NCBI GenBank assembly: GCA_000940995.1 | Contig: CP005974.1 | Coordinates: 2,976,001 to 3,040,000, forward strand | Source of the DNA: Photobacterium gaetbulicola Gung47 | GTDB taxonomy: Bacteria; Pseudomonadota; Gammaproteobacteria; Enterobacterales; Vibrionaceae | Length of the DNA stretch: 64,000 bases | Direction: 5' to 3' | Shown here: positions 8,187-17,507 of the stretch, in pieces | Layout of the letters: each line of letters begins with the position of its first letter | Numbering within the stretch: position 1 is the stretch's first letter | The notes under the pieces: generated by a model | The model's input: only the letters and a program-made list of their open reading frames with translations | Told to the model about the DNA's origin: nothing | Database searches by the model: none | Translations under genes and position numbers: made by a program

Positions 8187-9959
8187 ATGGACAAACAATT
8201 ACAACGCGATTTAACCAAGTGGTTGAAATCACAGAGCAAGCTGGCAAAACGCTGGCTCATGCTCAGTGTCGGCCTTGGGTTCTTGTCGGGGTTGCTACTC
8301 GTTGGCCAGGCAGCTTTGCTGGCCCATATCCTGCACCAACTCATCATTGAACACACCGATAAATACCAGCTGGTTTCCAGTTTTATCGGGCTATTTATCA
8401 TTGTCGGCCTGCGGGCTGGCTGTAGCTGGGGGCGGGAAATTTTCGGTTACCGCTGCGGCGAGCAAATTCGACTCCACATCCGCCAGCTGATCCTACAGCG
8501 CCTGCAGCAGTTAGGCCCAGCCTACATTAAAGGTAAACCAGCCGGCGTGTGGGCCAGCCTAGTGCTGGAGCAGGTAGAAGAGATGCAGGACTTCTTCTCC
8601 CGCTACATCCCACAAATGTCGATTGCGGTTTTGGTTCCACTGGTAATTTTATTCGCCGTATTCCCTCTTAACTGGGCCGCGGGGCTGATTTTCCTGATCA
8701 CCGCGCCACTGGTGCCTATGTTCATGGCGCTGGTCGGTTTGGGGGCAGCCGATGCTAACCGCCGCAACTTCAAGGCGCTACAACGCCTGTCGGGTCACTT
8801 TTACGACCGCCTGCAAGGCCTGTCGACCCTGCGCCTGTACCACCGTGCCGAGGCAGAAGCGGAAAACCTCCACGCCGCCTCCCACGTGCTGCGCAAGCGA
8901 ACCATGGAAGTGTTGCGGATGGCCTTCCTCTCGTCGGCGGTGCTGGAGTTTTTCTCCGCCATCTCGGTAGCGATTGTTGCGGTATACTTTGGCTTCTCCT
9001 TTATCGGCGAGCTGAATTTCGGCCACTACGGGGTGCCAATCAGCCTATTTACCGGTCTGTTCATCCTGGTGCTGGCGCCGGAGTTCTACCAGCCGCTGCG
9101 TGATCTGGGCACCTTCTACCACGCCAAGGCCCAGGCCATCGGTGCGGCAGAGTCCATTGTCGAATTCCTCAACAGCGAAGCGGATGGCATGAGCCAGGGC
9201 CAGACCAACCTCGATTCGCCGGAAACTATCTCCATCAGTGCCGACCAGCTCGAGGTACTGAGCCCGCAAGGCCAGGTACTGGCGGGCCCGCTCAGCTTTA
9301 GCATCAATGCTCACGAACAAGTCGCCCTGGTCGGCCCAAGCGGTGCCGGCAAAACCAGCCTGCTCAATGCGCTGCTTGGCTTCCTGCCCTACCGTGGCAG
9401 CCTGAAGGTCAACGGCACCGAGCTCAGTGAGCTTGATCACAGCCAGTGGCGCCAGGCGATCAGCTGGGTCGGCCAAAACCCGCTGCTGCTGCACGGCACT
9501 GTCCGCGACAACATCACACTGGGCAACCCGCTTGCTACCGAGCAGCACATCAAGCAAGTCGCACAACAGGCCTACGCCGATGAATTCATCCAGCGTCTGG
9601 AGCTAGGTTACCAGCATCAGGTCGGGGATCGTTCCGGGGGGCTATCGGTTGGCCAGGCCCAGCGTATCGCCGTCGCGCGTGCCATGCTGCAAAGCGGGGC
9701 TTTCTGGCTGCTCGATGAGCCTACCGCCAGCCTAGATGCCAATTCGGAACACTTGGTGCTAGAGAGCCTGAAAACGGCAGTCAACGGCCAGACGACGCTG
9801 ATGGTGAGCCATCGCCTCGACCAACTCGCCGCCATGGACCGAGTTCTGGTAATGGAAAACGGTAAACTGGTCCAGAATGGTCCATTCGAACAGATCCGCC
9901 AGCAAGGCCTGCTTGCTGAGATGCTGGCCCATACCGACAAGAGGGATCTCGATGCGTGA
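8187..9959 (+). CDS. cydD: Heterodimeric thiol exporter subunit CydD (ABC, fused membrane and ATPase)
   Basis: CydDC exports cysteine and glutathione to the periplasm and is needed for cytochrome bd assembly. The 590-residue protein has an N-terminal six-helix ABC membrane domain (about residues 20-310) and a C-terminal ATPase with Walker A GPSGAGKTS, signature LSVGQAQRIAVARA and Walker B FWLLDEPTAS. The stop overlaps the cydC start by 8 nt, so the two subunits are translationally coupled. E. coli CydD is 588 aa. Confidence 0.96.
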   Translation: MDKQLQRDLTKWLKSQSKLAKRWLMLSVGLGFLSGLLLVGQAALLAHILHQLIIEHTDKYQLVSSFIGLFIIVGLRAGCSWGREIFGYRCGEQIRLHIRQLILQRLQQLGPAYIKGKPAGVWASLVLEQVEEMQDFFSRYIPQMSIAVLVPLVILFAVFPLNWAAGLIFLITAPLVPMFMALVGLGAADANRRNFKALQRLSGHFYDRLQGLSTLRLYHRAEAEAENLHAASHVLRKRTMEVLRMAFLSSAVLEFFSAISVAIVAVYFGFSFIGELNFGHYGVPISLFTGLFILVLAPEFYQPLRDLGTFYHAKAQAIGAAESIVEFLNSEADGMSQGQTNLDSPETISISADQLEVLSPQGQVLAGPLSFSINAHEQVALVGPSGAGKTSLLNALLGFLPYRGSLKVNGTELSELDHSQWRQAISWVGQNPLLLHGTVRDNITLGNPLATEQHIKQVAQQAYADEFIQRLELGYQHQVGDRSGGLSVGQAQRIAVARAMLQSGAFWLLDEPTASLDANSEHLVLESLKTAVNGQTTLMVSHRLDQLAAMDRVLVMENGKLVQNGPFEQIRQQGLLAEMLAHTDKRDLDA

Positions 9960-11673
9960 TTTAATCCCTTATCTCAAGCTATATCGTAAACACTGGTTCG
10001 GCCTGACCCTTGGCATGCTGCTCGGGCTTGGCACACTGCTTGCGGCCATGAGCCTGCTGACCCTGTCGGGCTGGTTTATCGCCGCCTCCGCGGTGGCGGG
10101 CCTTACCATCGCCCGTGAGACCTTCAACTACATGCTGCCGGGTGCCGGCGTACGCGGTTTCTCGATCGCCCGTACTGCGGGTCGCTGGGGCGAGCGCGTA
10201 GTCAGCCACAATGCCACCTTCAAGCTGCTGGCTGATCTGCGTTTATTCTTCTTCCGCAAGCTGACCCCGCTGATCCCGGGTCGTCAGGCCAACCTGCGCG
10301 ATGCCGACTTGCTCAACCGCCTGGTTGCCGACGTCGATGCCATGGACCATGTTTACCTGCGCTTGGTCAGCCCGCTGATCATCGGCGTGATTGGCCTGTT
10401 GGCGATTACCGGCTTCCTCGCTTGGTTCGATGTCACTATCGGCCTGACGCTGGGCGCAATTTTGCTGGCCCTGATGCTTACCCTGCCGGTTATTTTCTAC
10501 CGCCTGGGCAAGTCCAACGGCGAAACCCTGACCATGGCCAAGGCCAACTACCGGGTGAAGATGCTGGACTGGATCCAGGGCAATGCCGAGCTGTTGCTGT
10601 TCAATGCCGAGGATCGCTACTACCAAGCAGCCCTTGATGAGCAGCAAGCCCTGCTGGCTGCCCAGCGCAAGATGGCTAACCTGACCGGCCTGGCCAATGC
10701 CATGTTGATGGCGGCAACCGGCTGGACCCTGGTATTGATCACCTGGATGGCGGCGGACGGGATTGCCGGCCTGGCCCCCGATCCGTTCGTGGCGATGGTG
10801 GCCTTTGCCACAATGGCCAGCTTCGAGTTGATGATGCCTGTGGCCGGTGCCTTCCAGTACCTAGGCCAGACCCTGACTTCTGCCCGCCGCCTCAATGAGA
10901 TCATCGAGGCGACACCGGATACTCCATTTGATGCCAACGGCCATTGCGCCGAGGTTAAAGGGGCGCTGGATATCCAAGACATCAGCTACACCTACTACGG
11001 TAGCGATGAGCCGGTGCTGAAAAATATTTCACTGACAATCGGAGCTGGCGACAAAGTTGCGCTGCTTGGCCGTACTGGCTGTGGTAAATCAACCCTGTTG
11101 CAGCTGCTGACCCGTAACTGGGATCCGCAGCAAGGGCAAATTACCTTAGATAGCGTCCCGCTGCCCCAGTGGCAGGAAGCACCTCTGCGCCAGGCCATCA
11201 CGGTTGTAAGCCAGCGTGTCGATGTCTTCAATGGCTCACTGCGTGAAAACTTGTTGTTAGCCAAACCCGAAGGCCGCGACGAAGAATTCTGCGAAGTACT
11301 TGAAAAAGTTGGACTTGGTGCCCTACTGGAAGAAAAAGGCTTGGATACCTGGCTGGGTGAAGGCGGTCGCCAGATCTCCGGCGGCGAACGTCGCCGTATC
11401 GGTATCGCCCGTGCCCTGCTGCATAATGCGCCAATCCTGCTGATGGATGAGCCGACCGAGGGGCTCGATCGCCGTACCGAGCAGCAGATCATGGCGTTGC
11501 TGCTAGAACACGCCCAAGACAAGACCGTGCTGTTCATTACCCATCGCCTGGTCGGCCTTGAGCAGATGGATCAGATTTGTTTGATGGACGAAGGTGAGAT
11601 CATCGAGCAAGGCAAACACCACACTCTGCTTAGCCAAAATGGCCGTTACACCGAATTGTGGCAGCGCATCTAG
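9952..11673 (+). CDS. cydC: Heterodimeric thiol exporter subunit CydC
   Basis: CydC is the partner of CydD in the cysteine/glutathione exporter. The start MRDLIPYLKLYRKHW matches the family and gives 573 aa, the E. coli length. Membrane segments lie in roughly the first 310 residues. The ATPase has Walker A GRTGCGKST, signature ISGGERRRIGIARA and Walker B ILLMDEPTEG. The ATG lies inside the last codons of cydD. A strong bidirectional terminator follows. Confidence 0.96.
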   Translation: MRDLIPYLKLYRKHWFGLTLGMLLGLGTLLAAMSLLTLSGWFIAASAVAGLTIARETFNYMLPGAGVRGFSIARTAGRWGERVVSHNATFKLLADLRLFFFRKLTPLIPGRQANLRDADLLNRLVADVDAMDHVYLRLVSPLIIGVIGLLAITGFLAWFDVTIGLTLGAILLALMLTLPVIFYRLGKSNGETLTMAKANYRVKMLDWIQGNAELLLFNAEDRYYQAALDEQQALLAAQRKMANLTGLANAMLMAATGWTLVLITWMAADGIAGLAPDPFVAMVAFATMASFELMMPVAGAFQYLGQTLTSARRLNEIIEATPDTPFDANGHCAEVKGALDIQDISYTYYGSDEPVLKNISLTIGAGDKVALLGRTGCGKSTLLQLLTRNWDPQQGQITLDSVPLPQWQEAPLRQAITVVSQRVDVFNGSLRENLLLAKPEGRDEEFCEVLEKVGLGALLEEKGLDTWLGEGGRQISGGERRRIGIARALLHNAPILLMDEPTEGLDRRTEQQIMALLLEHAQDKTVLFITHRLVGLEQMDQICLMDEGEIIEQGKHHTLLSQNGRYTELWQRI

Positions 11674-11706
11674 CCCAAGCTGGAGCCTCATCAAACAGGA
11701 CGAAAC

Positions 11707-11738
11707 CAAAACGAGAGCCACTTGGCTCTCGTTTTTTC
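11707..11738. terminator. Bidirectional terminator between cydC and rimJ-like gene
   Basis: A 9-bp perfect stem (ACGAGAGCC/GGCTCTCGT) with an ACTT loop is flanked by AAAA on the left and TTTTT on the right, so it can serve the converging genes on both strands. Confidence 0.9.
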
Positions 11739-11762
11739 TGTCTGGCATATGGTACAGGGCAG

Positions 11763-12350
11763 CTAAACCGGCATGGTCCAGTCTGCATTGAGACGAGATG
11801 TCAGGATATGATCCTCCCATTTACCGTTGATTAACAAGTAATCTTTCGCTTCTCCCTCAATCACAAAACCACATTTTTTTAATACCGCCGCACTCTTGGC
11901 ATTGCGGGGCATGTAGGCCGCCATGATCCGGTGAAAGGATTGATCCTCGAACATCCACTCATTGGTCGCGGCCAACGCCCGGCTCATCAACCCTTTTCCC
12001 TGGCAATCCTGATCCAGCGAATAGCCAACATGGCAGGCATGGAAAGGATGGCGGACGAGGTTGCTGTAATTGACTACCCCACATATCTCGTCACTGCCCT
12101 GTTGCTGAATAACGAAATAGTAAGCCATTTTGTGTCGGTGCAGCTGCATCAGTTGCTCCAGCCGTCGGTGCCAGCCGGTTTCAGTGAAAAAGGCTTCCTC
12201 GCGCAGCGGCTCCCAAGGCTGCAGGAACGCCCGGTTGCGCTGATAGTATGCGGTTATAGCCGCAACATCTTTAGTGGTAATAAGCCTCACCGTCGCATCA
12301 CCAATATTGATCGACGCTGCTCGGCTGATAATAGAATGAAACAACAGCAC
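11763..12350 (-). CDS. rimJ: RimJ-type GNAT N-acetyltransferase
   Basis: RimJ acetylates the N-terminal alanine of ribosomal protein S5. The 195-residue protein (E. coli RimJ is 194) shares RNRAFLQPWEPLREE, the acetyl-CoA loop QDCQGKGLMSRALAA, HRIMAAYMPRNAKSA and KDYLLINGKWEDHILT. The ATG at 12350 was kept; other starts are possible because the first ~20 residues are poorly conserved. It converges on cydC. Substrate assignment rests on family similarity only. Confidence 0.85.
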   Translation of the reverse strand: MLLFHSIISRAASINIGDATVRLITTKDVAAITAYYQRNRAFLQPWEPLREEAFFTETGWHRRLEQLMQLHRHKMAYYFVIQQQGSDEICGVVNYSNLVRHPFHACHVGYSLDQDCQGKGLMSRALAATNEWMFEDQSFHRIMAAYMPRNAKSAAVLKKCGFVIEGEAKDYLLINGKWEDHILTSRLNADWTMPV

Positions 12351-12506
12351 ATTATCCTTATGCTACATGCGATATTGAAACGTTAGCATAGCCCGCGGAC
12401 GATGAATACACCCTCAAGGTAAACTTATTTCAGGACAAAGATTTGCCCGCATGTTTGAGCTATCATTGTGATAGCCGCGTCGCGCTTGACCTTAACCAAC
12501 ACAGTG

Positions 12507-12992
12507 ATGATTATGTATTACGACTACCTTGATACGGTATTGGGAAAGATATATTTATTGGCAGACGAAAAGGGATTACGACAACTGACCATTGCCAGTG
12601 GCGGATTTACTCCAGACAGTCATTGGGAGCACAATCCAGCATTCATGGCCACTTACATCACCCAGCTCGCCGAATACCTCGACGGGAAAAGAAAACAATT
12701 CACCATCCCCCTCGCTCCTCCCGGTACCGACTTCCAGCAGCAAGTATGGCAAGCCATCAGTGAAATCCCCTACAACAGCCACCGCTCCTACCAACAGATT
12801 GCTACACACATTGCGCATTCCACCGCGCTTCTTGCTATCGGCATGGCCAAGAACGTCAACCCGATCCCGATCATTATCCCATGCCACCGCGTCGCAACCG
12901 AGGTTGAAGCCCAACAGAGCTGCCGCTACGGCCAAGAACTCATCTGCCAGCTCAGGGAGCTCGAACAAGGGAAACTGACGTTGTTGAAGTGA
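12507..12992 (+). CDS. Degenerate O6-alkylguanine-DNA alkyltransferase homologue (Ogt/Ada-C family)
   Basis: Ogt-type proteins transfer an alkyl group from O6-alkylguanine in DNA to an active-site cysteine. The N-terminal domain (YYDYLDTVLGKIYLLAD), the recognition-helix region SYQQIATHIAH and the acceptor motif IIIPCHRV are present, so the acceptor cysteine is kept. Two features are unusual. The family's RAVG, which supplies the base-flipping arginine finger, reads LAIG here. After PCHRV the usual glycine-rich LTGYAGG segment is absent and replaced by an unrelated-looking Gln/Glu-rich tail. Length from the ATG at 12507 is 161 aa. Another ATG lies at 12513; neither has a clear ribosome-binding site. 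It may be a DNA-binding relative rather than an efficient repair enzyme. Confidence 0.75.
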   Translation: MIMYYDYLDTVLGKIYLLADEKGLRQLTIASGGFTPDSHWEHNPAFMATYITQLAEYLDGKRKQFTIPLAPPGTDFQQQVWQAISEIPYNSHRSYQQIATHIAHSTALLAIGMAKNVNPIPIIIPCHRVATEVEAQQSCRYGQELICQLRELEQGKLTLLK

Positions 12993-13014
12993 AAAAGTTA
13001 AGGGGCGAGTTTCT

Positions 13015-13101
13015 GGATCCTAGTTCCTAGATACAGATTTTCACTAATGACTAAGATGATTAGCTCTTTCTAGGATCTAGGAACTGCTTTATCTAGGATC
13101 C
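13015..13101. repeat. Nested inverted repeat built from CTAGGATC / CTAGGAAC motifs
   Basis: GGATCCTAG then AGTTCCTAGAT (13015-13032) is mirrored downstream by ATCTAGGAACT (13075-13085) and CTAGGATCC (13093-13101). The arms are perfect over 11 bp and 9 bp. The block sits between the ogt-like gene and the tyrR terminator and looks like a small palindromic intergenic element; no second copy was noticed in this window. Confidence 0.6.
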
Positions 13102-13110
13102 GCAGGAAAC

Positions 13111-13140
13111 AAAACGCCCGATGACGAACATCGGGCGTTT
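13111..13140 (-). terminator. Rho-independent terminator of tyrR (possibly bidirectional)
   Basis: A 9-bp stem CGCCCGATG/CATCGGGCG with a 5-nt loop is followed on the minus strand by TTTTGTTT. On the plus strand it is followed by TTT, so it may also stop the ogt-like transcript. Confidence 0.88.
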
Positions 13141-13176
13141 GTATGTCACTGATGAGGCAGTACTGTAGAAACGCGT

Positions 13177-14712
13177 CTAGTGCTTGCCAATGCCGTACTC
13201 GCGCAGCTTGTTCGCCACGGCGGTGTGGGACACCCCAAGTCTTTTCGCCAGCTTGCGCGTCGACGGGTAGCTCCGATAAAGGCTATTGAGAATACCTGAC
13301 TCATAGCGTTTCATGATTTCATCCAGCGAGCCGTCAAGGGTCTCTTCACTGATCACCGTGGCCGACTCGTTTTCCGGCAACTGGATATCGTTCACGCTGA
13401 TTTCCGGCCCTTCCAGCTGTGTCATGGCGCGGAACAATACATTACGCAACTGGCGAATATTACCCGGCCACGCATACTGGCTCAGATACTGGGCAACCTC
13501 AGCCGAGATAGACGGCTTGGGCTGCTGCAATTCCTGGGCAAACTGGCTCAGGAACAAATCCGCCAGCGGCACGATATCGGCGGTTCTCTCACGCAGCGGC
13601 GGCACGGTCAGAGACAAGACATTGAGGCGATAATACAGGTCTTCTCGGAACTGTCCGGTCGCGACAAGTTCAGGCAGTTTCTTCTGGGTCGAACAAATCA
13701 CCCTGACATCCACCTTCATCTCTTTCTCTTCCCCGACACGGCGGAAAGTGCCATCTTGCAGGAAACGAAGCAGTTTGATCTGTAGATGTTCCGACATTTC
13801 GCCCACTTCGTACAGGAAGGCGATACCGCCATCGGCCTGTTCGAAAATCCCTTTCTTACCCGGCTCGGTGGCAGTTGCGGCCATACCGAACAGCTCCGTT
13901 TCGGCAGCATTATCGGGCATCGACATGCAGTTGACCAACAGAAAAGGATTATCACGGCGCAGCGAGCGCTGGTGGCAGGCCCGAGCCAGCATCTCTTTGC
14001 CGGTACCGGTTTCGCCCTGGATCAGCAAAGGCGCATCCAGCATCGCCAACTTCTTGGCCTGAGACACCAATTGCTTGAAGCGGGAAGACTGGCCAACAAG
14101 ATGCTCAAAGCCGTTGTCACCGCTGAGCTGACGCATCGCCAGCGGCATTTTGGCCTCGGACAGAGACTTGAGTAGGATAACTGCACTGGCCAGTACCTGC
14201 TCCTCCGTCTCATCGGTCACATACACCGGCATGATTTCCATCATGTAATCGAGGCCGGACAGCACCACCAACTCACTGCGGCGGCTGGCATTGTCTTTTT
14301 CAAGCCAATGGTGAATATTGAAACCGACAAAAGTCTGAATATGCTCGCCGACAATCTCTTCACGACTCTTGCCAAGCAGTACCTCAGCAGCATCATTGGC
14401 GAGATCGATCTTGCCTTGCAAGCTAATGGAGAAAAACGGATCAGGTAGGGCTTCGAGCAATGCTTTCAGTTCTTTGTGTTCACGCTCGCTCGGCATGAAC
14501 TGGATCTTTCTGACATCTGTCACACCATCCAGCTGGCGGATCTGCGACATCAACTGACTGAACTGCTCGAACTCAACTTCGGGGCAATTCAGATAAATAA
14601 TCCCAACCCGGTCAATTTCAATGCCCCGCAAGTCAATCTGCCGGCTCGCAAGGATATCCAGCAGCTCTCGGGTCATGCCAAGTCGGTCTTCACAAAAGAC
14701 TTGTAGCCTCAT
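13177..14712 (-). CDS. tyrR: Transcriptional regulator TyrR
   Basis: TyrR senses aromatic amino acids and controls their synthesis and uptake, working with sigma-70. The start at 14712 (MRLQVFCEDRLGMTREL) matches the E. coli N-terminus and gives 511 aa. Domains in order: ACT (~1-75), PAS (~80-190), AAA+ (~205-430) with Walker A GETGTGKE, and a C-terminal helix-turn-helix (STRKLAKRLGVSHTAVANKL). It lacks the GAFTGA loop needed for sigma-54 contact, as TyrR does. One oddity: the Walker B segment reads GIAFLYEVGEMS, with Tyr where the family usually has Asp. TyrR-box-like sites precede tyrP at about 51.9 kb in this window. Confidence 0.96.
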   Translation of the reverse strand: MRLQVFCEDRLGMTRELLDILASRQIDLRGIEIDRVGIIYLNCPEVEFEQFSQLMSQIRQLDGVTDVRKIQFMPSEREHKELKALLEALPDPFFSISLQGKIDLANDAAEVLLGKSREEIVGEHIQTFVGFNIHHWLEKDNASRRSELVVLSGLDYMMEIMPVYVTDETEEQVLASAVILLKSLSEAKMPLAMRQLSGDNGFEHLVGQSSRFKQLVSQAKKLAMLDAPLLIQGETGTGKEMLARACHQRSLRRDNPFLLVNCMSMPDNAAETELFGMAATATEPGKKGIFEQADGGIAFLYEVGEMSEHLQIKLLRFLQDGTFRRVGEEKEMKVDVRVICSTQKKLPELVATGQFREDLYYRLNVLSLTVPPLRERTADIVPLADLFLSQFAQELQQPKPSISAEVAQYLSQYAWPGNIRQLRNVLFRAMTQLEGPEISVNDIQLPENESATVISEETLDGSLDEIMKRYESGILNSLYRSYPSTRKLAKRLGVSHTAVANKLREYGIGKH

Positions 14713-14885
14713 ATTTCTTATCTTCCAAGGTGTCAGGAATTGTTGACACAAGAAGTTTGCGCCTTCCCCGTATTGGAGTCAAGTCATTGACGTTCTGAGC
14801 TGAGAGGTTGCGCACTATCAATCCACCGGCAACCAAAAATCGGCGTAATGAATACACTCTTCGGAAAAGGAATACGGCTTAGTAA

Positions 14886-14911
14886 AGAAAAAAAGGCCCT
14901 AAACGGGCCTT
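14886..14911 (-). terminator. Rho-independent terminator of ycjX-ycjF
   Basis: The stem AGGCCC/GGGCCT with a TAAAC loop is followed on the minus strand by a run of eight T. Confidence 0.88.
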
Positions 14912-14927
14912 CACGGTGTAGAAAAAC

Positions 14928-15968
14928 TCAGTCCCGACGGTCTTTATGGGTCAACCGGCTAAGCAGGTCCTTGCGAATTTCACTCAACTTGGGTTGTTGC
15001 TCTGGCTGCCACGGTAACGGGCGCATCAAACTGATAGCCTTGAGTCCCAATCGGCCGGTTAGCAGGCCGACACCGACCCCTTGCGCCACCCGGGTCGACA
15101 CCCGGCCAGCCAAGTCCATCGACAGCATATCCATACCGCTATCGGCGATTACTTCACTGGCCCCGGCGATCGCCATGTTGGCCAGCACCAGTTTAACCAG
15201 TTTGATGCGCGACCAGTAGCCCAGCTCGACCCCGTACACCTTGGAGACCTGGTCAATAAGCCGGAAATTACGCCAGGCCACCAGTAGCATGTCAGCCAAG
15301 GCTAACGGGCTGACTGCGACCATCACTGCCGCCTCGCTGGCATATTTGGCCACCAGTTGTCGCGCCAACTTATCTTGCTGGCCCAGCACCATGCGATCAT
15401 AGAGCTGCATGACTTCGCGATCGTTATGGGTAGCAGCCAGAGACTGCAGCCACTTGTCGTAACCGGCATGCTCGTCAATCACCTTGCCTTGCTTCGCCAG
15501 CCGGGTACAGAAGGCCTTGGCTTGGCCGATGCCATCGGCCTCAAGCAAGGCCTGTGCCTGCTCCCGCTCGCTCTGGCGCTGCTTTAGCCGGCGCAAACTC
15601 AGTAGTTCTCGCCCCAGCGCGGTGATCCCCGCGGCGGCGATACCGGCCACAATCACGCTCCAACCAAGGGCCAGCCAGTCACCGCCCTGATAGGCTGTAA
15701 CTACATAGTCGATCGTTTGCCACCCCACCATGGCTGCACCGCCAACCAGGAGTCCCTTGAGCCAGCCTGTGCGGCGTTTGGGCCTGCCCCTGAGGGCTCT
15801 GGCCAGCTCTTCTTCAACGTCCGACTGTTCATTATCCGCCGCCTCGGGCAAGAAGCTTTTCTCCTGCTCGGCAAACTGCAGCTGGGAGGTCAACTCACTC
15901 TCGCCGGAAGCCAGCTCGGGCTTGGCGGGCTCATCAAAGACAATTTTACTTTTCAACGGCTCACTCAT
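14928..15968 (-). CDS. ycjF: YcjF-family inner-membrane protein (TIGR01620/DUF697)
   Basis: Its function is unknown; it is linked to the phage-shock regulon in enterobacteria. The protein has 346 aa (E. coli YcjF 353). An acidic soluble N-terminus (to about residue 65) is followed by two membrane segments (LLVGGAAMVGW region and SVIVAGIAAAGITAL region), then a helical C-terminal domain ending in the conserved ISLMRPLPW region. Its ATG overlaps the ycjX stop in an ATGA junction, so the pair is coupled. It lies upstream of tyrR, the conserved order. Confidence 0.92.
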   Translation of the reverse strand: MSEPLKSKIVFDEPAKPELASGESELTSQLQFAEQEKSFLPEAADNEQSDVEEELARALRGRPKRRTGWLKGLLVGGAAMVGWQTIDYVVTAYQGGDWLALGWSVIVAGIAAAGITALGRELLSLRRLKQRQSEREQAQALLEADGIGQAKAFCTRLAKQGKVIDEHAGYDKWLQSLAATHNDREVMQLYDRMVLGQQDKLARQLVAKYASEAAVMVAVSPLALADMLLVAWRNFRLIDQVSKVYGVELGYWSRIKLVKLVLANMAIAGASEVIADSGMDMLSMDLAGRVSTRVAQGVGVGLLTGRLGLKAISLMRPLPWQPEQQPKLSEIRKDLLSRLTHKDRRD

Positions 15969-17362
15969 CGTAATTTGTCCCCTAACAAGTACTCCATCGC
16001 CTTATCCATCCGGATATGGGGCAATGGCTCGTCGCTCTGCATTTCGAGCGGGCGGAAATTGATAAAGTCAAACCCCGATTGCTGCCAGAAGGCATCACTC
16101 GGCAACCGGCGCGGTACTTCTCCGGGAAACAGGGTCTTGGCCCCACCACCGATCTGATGCCCCCGCAGCGCCGGGACCTGGCGGCCTTGGTAGTCGACAA
16201 AACCCGGCTCGGTCGCCTGGATCGAGGACAGGCTGACACAGTCCATCTTGATCCCCTCAAACGAGGCGGTCTGCCATGCCTCATTCACCAGCTGCTGGAG
16301 CAAGCTGACCAAATTGGGGTGCTGCTCCGGCGTGACATGATCGGCCTTGGTCGCCGCAAACAAGACCTTGTCGATCCGCGGCGAGAACAAACGCCTCAGC
16401 ATTGAACTTCGGCCGTAACGGAAACTTTGCATCAGTTGATCGAGCGCCTGGCGCATATCATTGAAAGACTCCGGCCCGGCATTGAGCGGCTGCAGGCAAT
16501 CGACCAAGATGATCTGGCGGTCGAACTTGGAGAAATGTTCCTTGTAGAACGCTTTCACCACATGCTGCTGGTAATAGCGGTAACGGCTCCTGAGCATGCC
16601 AAGGTTGGTTTCTTCACTGGCATCACTCCACTGCTGCTCGGTCATTTTCTCAAGCCAGACCATAGGGAAAAACTGCAATACCGGCGCCCCGGCCAGCTCA
16701 CCCGGCAGGACGAAACGCCCCGGCTGCACCCAGTGCAGCCCGCCTTCCGCCTTGCACTTGTACAAGTATTCGGTAAAACGGGCCGAGATCTGCTCAATCA
16801 ATGCCTCGTCAGCCGGGGCCAGTGGATCAAACGACTCGGCCATCGCCAGCCATTCTGATGCCAGCTCCAGGCGCTTACCTTTCAGGATCTGGGCCTGCTG
16901 GCGCGACCACGCCATGAAGTCCAGCTCTAGCAGCGGCAAGTCCAGCAGCCACTCGCCGGGGTAATCCACAATGTCCAGGTACAAGGTTGCGGTATCTTGC
17001 AACAGTTTCATTGGCCCCCGCTGGGGCTTGTAGCGCAGTGCCAGCCGGGTCTGGCTGACATCCCTCGTCGGCTCGGGCCAGCAGGGCGGCTGCGACAGCA
17101 GCGCCGTCATCCCTTCTTCGTAGGCAAACTTGGGGACATGCATGTCAATTTGCGGCACCCGCTTGGCACCCAGTAACTGGCCGTCCCTGACGGCGGTAAA
17201 AAGCGGCAACCGAGGGTTAGTACTCACATGCATAAGTTGATTAACCAGCGAAGTAATGAAAGCGGTCTTCCCCGCCCGGGACAGTCCCGTCACCGCCAAA
17301 CGGACATGGCGGTCTAAACTCCGGTTCACCAGTTTGTTCAACTCATTGCTAAATCGATTCAT
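15965..17362 (-). CDS. ycjX: YcjX-family P-loop GTPase-like protein (DUF463)
   Basis: This stress-associated nucleotide-binding protein has an unclear cellular role. Family motifs are the P-loop LAVTGLSRAGKTAFITSLVN, IVDYPGEWLLDLP, RQIILVDCLQPLN and LFAATKADHVT. The ATG at 17362 has AGGA 6 nt upstream and gives 465 aa, the E. coli length; an ATG 7 codons upstream lacks a site. It sits downstream of pspABC, separated by a terminator, and is coupled to ycjF. Confidence 0.94.
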   Translation of the reverse strand: MNRFSNELNKLVNRSLDRHVRLAVTGLSRAGKTAFITSLVNQLMHVSTNPRLPLFTAVRDGQLLGAKRVPQIDMHVPKFAYEEGMTALLSQPPCWPEPTRDVSQTRLALRYKPQRGPMKLLQDTATLYLDIVDYPGEWLLDLPLLELDFMAWSRQQAQILKGKRLELASEWLAMAESFDPLAPADEALIEQISARFTEYLYKCKAEGGLHWVQPGRFVLPGELAGAPVLQFFPMVWLEKMTEQQWSDASEETNLGMLRSRYRYYQQHVVKAFYKEHFSKFDRQIILVDCLQPLNAGPESFNDMRQALDQLMQSFRYGRSSMLRRLFSPRIDKVLFAATKADHVTPEQHPNLVSLLQQLVNEAWQTASFEGIKMDCVSLSSIQATEPGFVDYQGRQVPALRGHQIGGGAKTLFPGEVPRRLPSDAFWQQSGFDFINFRPLEMQSDEPLPHIRMDKAMEYLLGDKLR

Positions 17363-17507
17363 AAACTTTCCTGAAAAATTCATTCACTGCGCGAGGCGGG
17401 TTGCTCCCAAAAAACTAAGAAAAAATCCAGAGAAACCAGATACGGACTATACAGGCCAGCCGATTAACCCATGATGAATCGCCTCGTTAACCTTCCATTG
17501 GGCTGAA

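Noticed and set aside
14848..15219. 123-codon plus-strand frame beginning upstream of ycjF
   Set aside because: It crosses the ycjF terminator and then runs antisense to ycjF.
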